5,694 bases of DNA from Bacteroidales bacterium (GCA_012799155.1 JAAZLV010000178.1:1-5694), one strand, 5' to 3'; shown: positions 1 to 5,694, numbered from the stretch's first letter. Numbers and translations: made by a program. The notes: a model not told the origin generated them from the letters alone.

Positions 1-275
1 CCACCTCTACCTTCAATGCCGAAGAACGTCAGAGCTTCCTGGCACGGGTGGATCTCACTGCCAGAACAGCCCGTCAGGTGGAGTTACCATACGACCCGGA
101 TCTCTACTTCTTCCAGTACCAAGGCTTCCTGGTGAATGGCGATGAAGTCTACGTGGCTGTCACCCCGGTGGGCAAGGATGGTCACATCTACATTCTCAAC
201 AGCCGCACCGGCACTGTGACCAAGGGAGCCCGACTAATCAACAAAGCGGGAAACCATTACATCGGAGTCTATTGA
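1..275 (+). CDS. C-terminal end of a DUF4374-like (XusB-like) protein, 5' truncated by the window
   Basis: The frame is open from the left edge to a TGA at 273-275, so the last 90 codons are seen and the true start is upstream. The GTG at 48 is internal. The end of the protein alternates short beta-strand segments with turns (DEVYVAVTPVGKDGHIYIL, then TGTVTKGARL). This is the pattern I associate with the last blade of DUF4374 proteins, seven-bladed-propeller-like lipoproteins of Bacteroidales. One member, XusB of B. thetaiotaomicron, is a siderophore-binding lipoprotein partnered with the TonB-dependent receptor XusA and the PepSY protein XusC. A PepSY protein two genes downstream supports the assignment. 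The family call rests on a short tail plus context. Another propeller-type lipoprotein is possible, and signal peptide and ligand site cannot be seen. Confidence 0.55.
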   Translation, partial: TSTFNAEERQSFLARVDLTARTARQVELPYDPDLYFFQYQGFLVNGDEVYVAVTPVGKDGHIYILNSRTGTVTKGARLINKAGNHYIGVY

Positions 276-289
276 ATCACCCGGTTGAT

Positions 290-318
290 CCCTCCCTTGG
301 AACAGATCCCGGGAGGGG
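290..318 (+). other. GC-rich intergenic hairpin between the XusB-like and Spy-like genes
   Basis: CCCTCCC at 290-296 is perfectly complementary to GGGAGGG at 311-317, with a further T-G wobble at 289/318 and a 14-nt loop. It begins 14 nt after the stop of the upstream gene. No T-run follows (the next bases are CACAACCC), so it is not a standard intrinsic terminator. In an operon this position would suit an mRNA-stabilising 3' structure or a partial terminator that lowers expression of the two downstream genes. Function is inferred from position only. Confidence 0.4.
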
Positions 319-346
319 CACAACCCATTAAACATCATTCACTCAT

Positions 347-1033
347 ATGAAAAATTTACAACTTACCATTATCACTCTTTTTGCACTGTTACTGATCAAT
401 TCCTGCCAGGGCAACGGTAAACAATCAGAAAAGAGTACCACAGTTACAAAGAGTAGCGACAGCGTGAGCACGAACCAGTCGAACCGCCGCCGGGGTCCCG
501 ACTACCAGGCACTCAAGCAGGAGCTACAACTGACAGCAGCGCAGGAAAATCAGTATGACGCGCTGCTGGAGAAATACCGCGGGATCCAGGAGGCCAGCCG
601 TACAACCTGGACAAGTGCCGACGGCAAAGTAGACAGGATGACGATGTTCGAAAAGATGGATGAACTGCGCAATCAGCAATCCGCTGAAATGGCAACCATC
701 CTGAACGAAGCGCAAATGAAGCAGTACGAAGCCTTCACGGCACAGAACAGTCGTCGCCGCCCGGGTTATTCAGTAGAACTGATCAACCGTATCAAAAGTG
801 AACTCCAGCTCGATGCATCGCAATCTCAGATGCTGGAGGCGGTGAACAGGGCATTTGAGAAGTCCTATCACGATGCGCACGATTTCTACCATGGAAATGG
901 AGAATTGGCAGCAGAGTACTGGAAAAAGTATGACGAAGAGCGAAAAAAAGCATTGAAGCAAGTCTTCACGGAAACACAATTTGAACAGTACCTGGAAATC
1001 GTCAAGGATATAACCCCACAGGGCGGTCATTGA
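347..1033 (+). CDS. Lipoprotein with two tandem Spy/CpxP-like LTxxQ modules
   Basis: The 228-aa protein starts with a lipoprotein signal: Lys at residue 3, hydrophobic core 6-17, lipobox INSC with acylated Cys20. There is no obvious acidic surface-export signal after the Cys, so a periplasm-facing anchor is more likely. A Ser/Thr/Lys linker (21-45) precedes two similar helical modules. Module 1 (about 46-131) has LTAAQ at 62-66 and LNEAQ at 119-123; module 2 (about 135-219) has LDASQ at 155-159 and FTETQ at 207-211. Each module opens with an RRR patch. LTxxQ pairs are the signature of Spy/CpxP periplasmic chaperone and sensor proteins, which carry two per chain. Module 2 also has His175, His178 and His182. 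The gene lies 1 nt before the PepSY gene, so cotranscription and probable translational coupling are expected. A role in metal or siderophore handling is inferred from context. It could instead be a general stress chaperone. Confidence 0.8.
   Translation: MKNLQLTIITLFALLLINSCQGNGKQSEKSTTVTKSSDSVSTNQSNRRRGPDYQALKQELQLTAAQENQYDALLEKYRGIQEASRTTWTSADGKVDRMTMFEKMDELRNQQSAEMATILNEAQMKQYEAFTAQNSRRRPGYSVELINRIKSELQLDASQSQMLEAVNRAFEKSYHDAHDFYHGNGELAAEYWKKYDEERKKALKQVFTETQFEQYLEIVKDITPQGGH
482..1003 (+). repeat. Diverged internal tandem duplication encoding the two LTxxQ modules
   Basis: Residues 46-131 (482-739) and 135-219 (749-1003) of the lipoprotein share one layout: an Arg-rich opening (NRRRG and SRRRP), a helix with ELQL followed by the first LTxxQ-type motif, a central stretch of about 50 residues, and a second motif followed by a Tyr-containing helix (QYEAF and QYLEI). 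First-to-second motif spacing is 57 residues in one copy and 52 in the other. The match is visible in protein but not as long DNA identity, so the duplication is old or the copies have diverged. Confidence 0.55.
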
Positions 1034-1034
1034 T

Positions 1035-2252
1035 ATGCGATTGCTTAAATCACTGTTCCGGAAAAAGGGACGAAGCGAGTCCCTTTTCCGGTACCTGGTA
1101 TCTCTTTCCCACCTCTGGCTGGGACTGCTCTCCTCGGTAGTGCTCATCATCGTCTGCCTTTCGGGCAGTCTCTATGCCTTCCGCACGCCTTACCAGCAGT
1201 TCCAGAACCGTGAACTGCTCAACGCGAAGGTTCCAAAAGGAGGCAGATTGATGCAGTCTGAAGAGATCGCATCACTGTTTCACGACAGGGCACAGGTGAT
1301 TGAGTCAATTGTTCTCCCTACCGACAAAAAGAAAAACCTCTTCATATCCTACAGCGACAGAGAAAGCAACCTGAGCAGAACCGGTTACTTCAACCCCTAC
1401 ACCGGCGAGGAGGTATCGGGACAATTCGACAGGAGTTCCGAGCCATTCTTCCAGATGCTGCTCAACCTCCACCGCAACCTGTTGCTCGGATCGACCGGAA
1501 AGCAGATAGTAGGAATCTCGGTGATCATCTTCGTGATCCTTCTTTTCTCAGGACTGATACTTTGGTGGCCCAAGTCACGACGATGGCGTACCATCAAAGC
1601 GTCCTTCCAGGTGCGGTGGAGAGCCAACAGTTTCCAACTGAACTACAGCCTGCATCGAGTATTGGGTGTCTACGCATTCCCATTGCTGCTCTTTATCGCC
1701 CTCACCGGACTCTACATTGCCTATCCCTGGATGAAGAACAGTGTAATCGTCACCCTGGGGGGTGAACCGATCCTGCAGAAGGAGTCACCCGTAGGTGAGG
1801 AGGTCTCCGACGCTTTTGCAGCGTTAATGCTGGAGATGCTTGAGAAAGAACAGGAAAAAATGGAAGAAGATCAATCAGCACATTTTTCACTCCCTGAAGT
1901 AGAGGCAATGGTTGAGGAGTATCTCGCATACGAAGGGACGACCACCATTATGATGCCCAGTGCAGAGAATCCCCGCTACCGGATCAGCAAGGTCAACACC
2001 CACAACCTGCTTGGAGCCAAAGTAACAGACATGGTCACCTTCGACCGGCAGGGAGAAATGCGTTCCCTGGAGCGTTTCAGCGATCTGGCCTTACACCGCC
2101 AGTTCATTGAGATCTCACTGCCCCTGCATACGGGAGAGATCATCGGACTGCCGGGTATCATCCTCTATGCGTTGGTCTCGCTGATCGGTTGCTCTCTGCC
2201 AGTGACCGGCTTCCTCATCTGGTGGAAGAAAGCTGTGCGATCCGGCCGATAG
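1035..2252 (+). CDS. PepSY-domain inner-membrane protein, XusC/FoxB-like putative siderophore-iron reductase
   Basis: This 405-aa protein has the four-helix PepSY_TM layout. Helices are at about 27-49, 157-178, 208-230 and 371-397, with periplasmic segments at 50-156 and 231-370; the second carries an acidic stretch (267-279) and a PepSY-like fold (about 285-345). Conserved-type histidines sit at the membrane edges: His26 and His207 on the predicted cytoplasmic side, His146 (NLHRNLL) and His365 (LHTGEIIG) on the periplasmic side, plus His354. In the relative FoxB such histidines bind haem, and the protein reduces siderophore iron in the periplasm. XusC is the Bacteroides counterpart in XusABC. 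The ATG follows the upstream TGA by one base, so it is probably translated by coupling. The last 38 bp lie antisense to the end of dapL. The family is clear; substrate and redox role are inferred from relatives. Confidence 0.88.
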   Translation: MRLLKSLFRKKGRSESLFRYLVSLSHLWLGLLSSVVLIIVCLSGSLYAFRTPYQQFQNRELLNAKVPKGGRLMQSEEIASLFHDRAQVIESIVLPTDKKKNLFISYSDRESNLSRTGYFNPYTGEEVSGQFDRSSEPFFQMLLNLHRNLLLGSTGKQIVGISVIIFVILLFSGLILWWPKSRRWRTIKASFQVRWRANSFQLNYSLHRVLGVYAFPLLLFIALTGLYIAYPWMKNSVIVTLGGEPILQKESPVGEEVSDAFAALMLEMLEKEQEKMEEDQSAHFSLPEVEAMVEEYLAYEGTTTIMMPSAENPRYRISKVNTHNLLGAKVTDMVTFDRQGEMRSLERFSDLALHRQFIEISLPLHTGEIIGLPGIILYALVSLIGCSLPVTGFLIWWKKAVRSGR

Positions 2253-3429
2253 CCTCGGCAGTACGTTCCGCGCTGTTGAAGGCGGTAAGCCGGAAATATC
2301 CCTCGCCAGCGGCACCGAAGCCAATACCGGGGGTTCCCACAATATGACACCTCTCCAACAGTCGATCGAAGAACTGCCAGGAATCAAGACCGTCGGGGCA
2401 TTTCAGCCATATATAGGGGGAATGCTCCCCTCCGAAAAATGTGTAGCCGCTTTCCGACAACCCCTGCCTGATCAATGCGGCATTCTGCATGTAGCTATCG
2501 ATCATCTGTTGCATCTCCTGCTGCCCTTGTGCCGTATAGACCGCCTCGGCAGCACGCTGGATGATGTAGGGGGTACCATTGAACTTGGTCGATTGGCGCC
2601 GGTTCCAGAGATAGTGAAGGGATACTTTACTCCCGTCAGCAGTGACAACCTTCAATTCATGTGGCACCACCGTGTAGCTACACCTCAGGCCGGTGAAGCC
2701 GGCACTCTTGGAGAAGGAGCGGAACTCGATGGCACATCGCTTGGCGCCCTCAATCTCATAGATGCTGTGGGGGATCGACTCATCGCGGATAAAGGCCTCG
2801 TAGGCGGCATCGAACAGGATCAGGCTCTCGTTCTCCAGTGCCCAGTCGACCCACCTTTTAAGTTGCTCCCTGCTCATCACCGTACCGGTAGGGTTGTTGG
2901 GATAACAGAGATAAACCACATCAGCTCGCACTGCCGGCACCTCCGGCAGGAATCCGTTCTCCTCACTGCATCGCAACAGTCTGATCTTATCTGTTTTACC
3001 GATGCGCATCAGGGTGGTATCGAGGTAGACCGGATAGACCGGATCTGTGATGGCCACCACATTCCTCTCCCCCAGGATATCGCCAATATTGCCGGTATCG
3101 CTCTTGGAACCGTCGCTCACGAAGATCTCCGAAGGTGAGATGTCAATGCCCCGATTTTTAAAGTCGGTCTCTGCAATTGCCTCCCGCAGAAAGGCATACC
3201 CCTGCTCGGGGCCGTAACCACGAAAATGCTCTTTCTCACCCATCTCATCCACCGAACGGTGCAATGCACTGATCACGGCAGGAGAGAGTGGCAGCGTCAC
3301 ATCTCCTATCCCGAGCCGGATAATATCGGCTCCGGGATGAGAGGTACTGAACTGCTCCACTTTTCTGGCAATGGTACTGAAGAGATAGCTCTCGTCGAGC
3401 TCAAGATAGTGTTGGTTGACTTGAAACAT
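2215..3429 (-). CDS. dapL: LL-diaminopimelate aminotransferase
   Basis: DapL is a cytoplasmic PLP enzyme that converts tetrahydrodipicolinate to LL-diaminopimelate with glutamate as amino donor, bypassing the succinylase or acetylase branch of the lysine/peptidoglycan pathway. The start at 3429 gives 404 aa, close to the usual size of about 410, and the typical opening MFQVNQHYLELDESYLF. In-frame ATGs at 3456 and 3501 only add a tail without family character, and the latter overlaps dapF. Class I/II aminotransferase signatures are intact: PNNPTG at 177-182, D207-A-A-Y210 for the PLP ring, SFSK with Schiff-base Lys241 followed by AGFTG, and GEGYFRLTAF with the carboxylate-binding Arg380. dapF lies 34 nt upstream on the same strand, so the two probably form one transcript for consecutive steps. 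The 3' end overlaps the opposite-strand PepSY gene. Confidence 0.97.
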   Translation of the reverse strand: MFQVNQHYLELDESYLFSTIARKVEQFSTSHPGADIIRLGIGDVTLPLSPAVISALHRSVDEMGEKEHFRGYGPEQGYAFLREAIAETDFKNRGIDISPSEIFVSDGSKSDTGNIGDILGERNVVAITDPVYPVYLDTTLMRIGKTDKIRLLRCSEENGFLPEVPAVRADVVYLCYPNNPTGTVMSREQLKRWVDWALENESLILFDAAYEAFIRDESIPHSIYEIEGAKRCAIEFRSFSKSAGFTGLRCSYTVVPHELKVVTADGSKVSLHYLWNRRQSTKFNGTPYIIQRAAEAVYTAQGQQEMQQMIDSYMQNAALIRQGLSESGYTFFGGEHSPYIWLKCPDGLDSWQFFDRLLERCHIVGTPGIGFGAAGEGYFRLTAFNSAERTAEAIGRIAQLSSTR

Positions 3430-3434
3430 ATGAT

Positions 3435-3450
3435 GTTGATGTGTTGATGT
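3435..3450 (-). repeat. Two tandem copies of an 8-bp unit just before dapL
   Basis: On the plus strand GTTGATGT occurs twice head to tail, and the bases just outside (TGAT before, GAG after) partly continue the pattern. On the coding strand this is ACATCAAC twice, 6 nt before the dapL ATG, inside the 34-nt gap after dapF. No Shine-Dalgarno sequence is visible there, which is normal for Bacteroidota. The repeat could change length by slippage and so alter the leader, but no such effect can be shown here. Confidence 0.4.
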
Positions 3451-3463
3451 GAGCATGTGCGAA

Positions 3464-4303
3464 TCAATCCACTTCTCCCTTGAAGACGAAGTGGGCATCA
3501 CCGGTTAGGAAAACCTTGTTTTGCTCCCGGTCCCACTCAACCAGCAGGTCGCCGCCACGAAGGTGAACGAGTGCTGAAGGGTCGGCACGACCGGTCAGCA
3601 CGGCAGCTGCCAGTACGGCGCAAGCGCCGCTGCCACAAGCGAGTGTCTCGCCGCTACCACGTTCCCAGACACGCATCCGAAGCTCACTGCGGCTGATGAC
3701 CTCTACGAACTCCACGTTGGTACGCTGGGGGAAGAGCCGATGATGTTCAATCCCGGGCCCGATAAGCGGCAGGTCTAGTTTGTCAATCTCCTTGGTGAAT
3801 GCCACTACGTGGGGATTACCCATTGAGATAAAGGTTACCGGATAGCAGGCTCCCTCTGTTTTCAGGGGATGCTCTATAATTTCCGACAACTGGGCCTGGG
3901 GTGGTTGCATTTGGCTCCCGTCGGTTATCGCGGGACCCATATCAACCCGGACCTGAATGACCCGATTATCTGCCTCAGCAACTGTCAGCAACAATTGTTT
4001 GATGCCCGACGGGGTCTGCAGGGCGATCTCCCGCTTATCGGTGAGTCCCCGCTCGTAAAGGTATTTACCCACGCAACGGGCGGCATTGCCACACATCAGT
4101 CCCTCGCTGCCGTCGGCATTGAACATCCGCATGGAGAAGTCGCCCACATCAGAGGGACCTATTAACACCACTCCATCGCCCCCCACCCCGAAATGGCGGT
4201 CGCTCACTTTCCGTGAGAGGGCAGCAGGATCATCAACCCGTTCCTCAAAGAGGTTGATATAGATATAATCGTTGCCGGCGGCATGCATCTTTTCAAATTT
4301 CAT
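3464..4303 (-). CDS. dapF: Diaminopimelate epimerase
   Basis: DapF interconverts LL- and meso-diaminopimelate in the cytoplasm without a cofactor, using two cysteines as acid and base. The 279-aa product has the normal family length (about 270-280) and both halves of the pseudo-symmetric fold. Cys71 lies in MCGNAARC and Cys223 in ACGSGAC. Other substrate-contact motifs are GND at 10-12, GNPH at 162-165 and ERGSGET at 214-220. The start at 4303 gives the standard MKFEKMHAAGND opening, with Ala8 where many homologues have Gly. The dapL stop-to-start gap downstream is 34 nt, which pairs the two enzymes of the same branch. The leader is A/C-rich (AACAACGACAACA) with no Shine-Dalgarno sequence. 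Only 32 nt separate the start from the upstream terminator, and no good promoter is visible there. Confidence 0.97.
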   Translation of the reverse strand: MKFEKMHAAGNDYIYINLFEERVDDPAALSRKVSDRHFGVGGDGVVLIGPSDVGDFSMRMFNADGSEGLMCGNAARCVGKYLYERGLTDKREIALQTPSGIKQLLLTVAEADNRVIQVRVDMGPAITDGSQMQPPQAQLSEIIEHPLKTEGACYPVTFISMGNPHVVAFTKEIDKLDLPLIGPGIEHHRLFPQRTNVEFVEVISRSELRMRVWERGSGETLACGSGACAVLAAAVLTGRADPSALVHLRGGDLLVEWDREQNKVFLTGDAHFVFKGEVD

Positions 4304-4335
4304 TGTTGTCGTTGTTTATGCCCTTTCTCCAAATG

Positions 4336-4374
4336 AAAAAAAGCTGTCTGATTTCCATGGGAACCAAACAGCTT
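4336..4374 (-). terminator. Intrinsic terminator of the permease transcript
   Basis: On the minus strand AAGCTGT (4374-4368) pairs with ACAGCTT (4347-4341). The stem continues inward as TTGGTT against AATCAG with two G-T wobbles, giving about 13 bp and an 8-nt loop. The 3' arm merges into seven consecutive T residues (4342-4336). A stem plus T-run placed about 100 nt after the permease stop and 32 nt before the dapF start fits a rho-independent terminator separating the two units. Some read-through into dapF is possible, because no clear dapF promoter follows it. Confidence 0.8.
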
Positions 4375-4412
4375 GATAAAAGGTTTACACCCGAAGCAGG
4401 GGGTTGTTTATA

Positions 4413-4420
4413 TACATTTG
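4413..4420 (+). promoter_or_regulatory. Possible Bacteroidota -7 box (TAnnTTTG) on the plus strand
   Basis: TACATTTG matches the Bacteroidota -7 consensus TAnnTTTG exactly and is followed by C. A start site a few bases downstream would fall at the first arm of the inverted repeat at 4428. No TTTG -33 element is found 19-21 nt upstream, and no plus-strand gene follows, so this may be chance in an AT-rich spacer. Confidence 0.2.
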
Positions 4421-4427
4421 CTACTTT

Positions 4428-4455
4428 TCCGACAAAATTACAACATTTTGTCGGA
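4428..4455. repeat. Perfect 11-bp inverted repeat with a 6-nt spacer
   Basis: TCCGACAAAAT at 4428-4438 is mirrored exactly by ATTTTGTCGGA at 4445-4455, around TACAAC. It begins 21 bp after the permease stop codon, read on the minus strand. Read on the plus strand it is flanked by TTTT on both sides, so it would resemble a weak terminator in that direction. On the minus strand it is followed by AAAA and has no T-run. It could be a 3'-end mRNA structure, a protein-binding palindrome or a plus-strand terminator. The symmetry is certain; the function is not. Confidence 0.6.
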
Positions 4456-4476
4456 TTTTCAGCCATAAAACAGCAT

Positions 4477-5694
4477 TTATTTATATCGCACCCATTTGAA
4501 CATCTCCTTGAGCGATGGCTTCTTCCCATACATCAGAATCCCCACGCGGTAGATCTTGGCAGCAACCACAGAGATCAGGATAAAGGTGCCGTAGAGCAGC
4601 AGGATGGAGAGGAGCTTCTCCCAGAGGGGGATGCCAAAAGGAATGCGCACCATCATCACGATGGGAGAACTAAAGGGGATCAGCGACGCCCAGAAGGCAA
4701 GCGGACCGTCGGGGTTGTTCACACTGTAGAAGCCGGCAAAGAAGGCGAACATGATCAGCAGGGTAACCGGTGTGAGGAACTGACTGGTATCCTCCTCACT
4801 GTCGACCGCCGAGGCGAACATGGCAAAGATGGAGGCGTAAAGCACGTAACCGCCGATGAAGAAGAGCAGGAAGAAGAGAATCACCTCCAGCCAGTTGATG
4901 CTGAGGATGGCACTCATGATGCCCTGCATCTCCACTCCTCCCACATTGCCCATGCCACTCATACCGGAAATGCCGCCCATGCCCTCACTCATCGAAGCAA
5001 CCTGCTCGGGTGAGGCGATGAAGAGCGATAGCAGGCTGAAAAGCCCCCCGGCGAGGATACCCCAGATGGCAAGCTGAGTGATGCCCACCAGACCGATGCC
5101 CACAATCTTACCGATGAGCAGGTTGACCGGTTTCACCGAGGAGACCATCACCTCCACAATGCGTGTCTTCTTCTCCTCCAGCACCGCCTGCATCACCATG
5201 TTGCCATACATCAGTATGAACATGTATATCAGGACGGTGAAGACCATGCCGATGATGGTGGCCACTTCGGTAGAGGATTCGGTGACGCTGCCGTCACCCC
5301 CCATACGCAAAGTCTGCAGTGAGATGGAGGGCCTTTCCTCAAGTATCTCCCGCACCTGCGTGATTGCTCGGCTATCCACCTCCCCACTGCCGGAGAGCTG
5401 ATCGAGTCGTTGCTGTGTCACTTTCTCCCGCAACGTCTGACGGATGAGTGACTGCAGCTCCTGTGGTGACTGTTTCTCGGAGGTGAGCGATACCGATCCC
5501 TGATCGGTGCTCAGGTCGCCGGTAATCTGGAGAATGGCAAACAGCTCCTTGCCCACCTTCGATTCGGTAGTAATGCGCTGGCCATCATCTACTATCTCGA
5601 ACTGAAAGGTCTCTGTGGATTGCAACAAAGGGGCGTAGATGCCAGACTGGTCGATCACGGCAATTCGTTTTACCTCCCCGTCGTTGAGAGTGGA
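4477..5694 (-). CDS. ABC-2 type (NatB-like) transporter permease, N-terminus outside the window
   Basis: The frame is open to the right edge: residues read STLNDGEVKRIAVIDQSG before the first internal GTG at 5658, so that GTG is not the start. 405 residues are seen; NatB/YhaP-type permeases have roughly 430, so about one N-terminal helix is missing. From the first visible residue the order is an extracytoplasmic domain (1-145), a helix (about 146-168), a cytoplasmic stretch with the ABC-2 coupling-type segment EEKKTRIVEVMVSS (173-186), a helix pair with a Gly/Met-rich loop between them (about 235-260), then two more helices and a basic C-terminal tail. Such permeases pair with an ATP-binding subunit, expected just upstream in transcription beyond the window, and export substrates across the inner membrane. 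Substrate is unknown; NatB itself is linked to Na+ efflux. A terminator follows the gene. Confidence 0.9.
   Translation of the reverse strand, partial: STLNDGEVKRIAVIDQSGIYAPLLQSTETFQFEIVDDGQRITTESKVGKELFAILQITGDLSTDQGSVSLTSEKQSPQELQSLIRQTLREKVTQQRLDQLSGSGEVDSRAITQVREILEERPSISLQTLRMGGDGSVTESSTEVATIIGMVFTVLIYMFILMYGNMVMQAVLEEKKTRIVEVMVSSVKPVNLLIGKIVGIGLVGITQLAIWGILAGGLFSLLSLFIASPEQVASMSEGMGGISGMSGMGNVGGVEMQGIMSAILSINWLEVILFFLLFFIGGYVLYASIFAMFASAVDSEEDTSQFLTPVTLLIMFAFFAGFYSVNNPDGPLAFWASLIPFSSPIVMMVRIPFGIPLWEKLLSILLLYGTFILISVVAAKIYRVGILMYGKKPSLKEMFKWVRYK

Noticed and set aside
48..275. A separate 75-aa gene starting at GTG 48
   Set aside because: The same frame is open to the left edge with protein-like sequence, so this GTG is an internal Val codon of a larger gene.
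2344..3138. Long plus-strand open frame of 264 codons opposite dapL
   Set aside because: It is the antisense shadow of dapL, whose full-length frame carries all the aminotransferase motifs. The plus-strand translation has no recognisable domain or signal.
3430..3501. Longer dapL form starting at 3501 or 3456
   Set aside because: The extra 9-24 residues do not resemble the DapL N-terminus, cover the tandem repeat, and in the longer case overlap dapF. The start at 3429 matches the family opening.
4330..4337. TTCATTTG as the dapF promoter -7 box
   Set aside because: It differs from TAnnTTTG at the second base, overlaps the terminator T-run, and the nearest upstream TTTG is about 27 nt away instead of 19-21.
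4293..4529. Minus-strand open frame of 78 codons (57 from an internal ATG) in the permease-dapF spacer
   Set aside because: It spans the inverted repeat and the terminator stem and T-run, and overlaps the start of dapF. The composition gives no sign of a real small protein.
4303..5013. Plus-strand open frame of 236 codons across the dapF-permease spacer and the permease gene
   Set aside because: It runs through the terminator hairpin and the palindrome and then antisense to the permease. Its product is a His/Glu/Gly-rich low-complexity string typical of reverse-strand translation.
5078..5401. Plus-strand open frame of 107 codons opposite the permease gene
   Set aside because: It is a Met/Thr/Pro/Ser-rich shadow of the membrane protein frame, with no independent evidence of coding.

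Overview
The window reads as a chromosome segment from a member of the Bacteroidota, most likely order Bacteroidales. The evidence for this is the DapL route to diaminopimelate with dapF and dapL side by side, a DUF4374-like (XusB-like) protein end next to a PepSY membrane protein, the near absence of Shine-Dalgarno sequences before starts, and one TAnnTTTG box in a spacer. Species cannot be named from this stretch.

Plus strand, 1-2252, is the end of what looks like an iron/siderophore uptake operon. It holds the last 90 codons of a DUF4374-like protein, a 71-bp gap with a GC-rich hairpin, a 228-aa lipoprotein made of two tandem Spy/CpxP-type (LTxxQ) modules, and, after a single base, a 405-aa four-helix PepSY protein. 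The outer genes resemble XusB and XusC of the Bacteroides thetaiotaomicron XusABC xenosiderophore system, where XusA is a TonB-dependent receptor. Here the Spy-like gene sits between the B-like and C-like genes. The expected XusA-like receptor would lie upstream, outside the window.

Minus strand, 4303-2215, is a two-gene diaminopimelate unit, dapF then dapL, separated by 34 nt. DapL makes LL-diaminopimelate from tetrahydrodipicolinate, and DapF epimerises it to the meso form used for peptidoglycan and lysine. The 3' end of dapL overlaps the 3' end of the PepSY gene tail to tail by 38 bp, leaving no room for a separate terminator.

Minus strand, 5694-4477, is most of an ABC-2 (NatB-type) permease whose N-terminus runs off the right edge. 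The 173-bp spacer between it and dapF holds a convincing intrinsic terminator for the permease transcript, a perfect 11-bp inverted repeat, and a plus-strand TAnnTTTG box pointing at that repeat.

The most interesting element is the four-LTxxQ lipoprotein. It may be an intramolecular version of the Spy dimer built into a siderophore-iron operon, with a possible His metal site in only one of its halves. No RNA genes, CRISPR arrays or mobile elements were seen.
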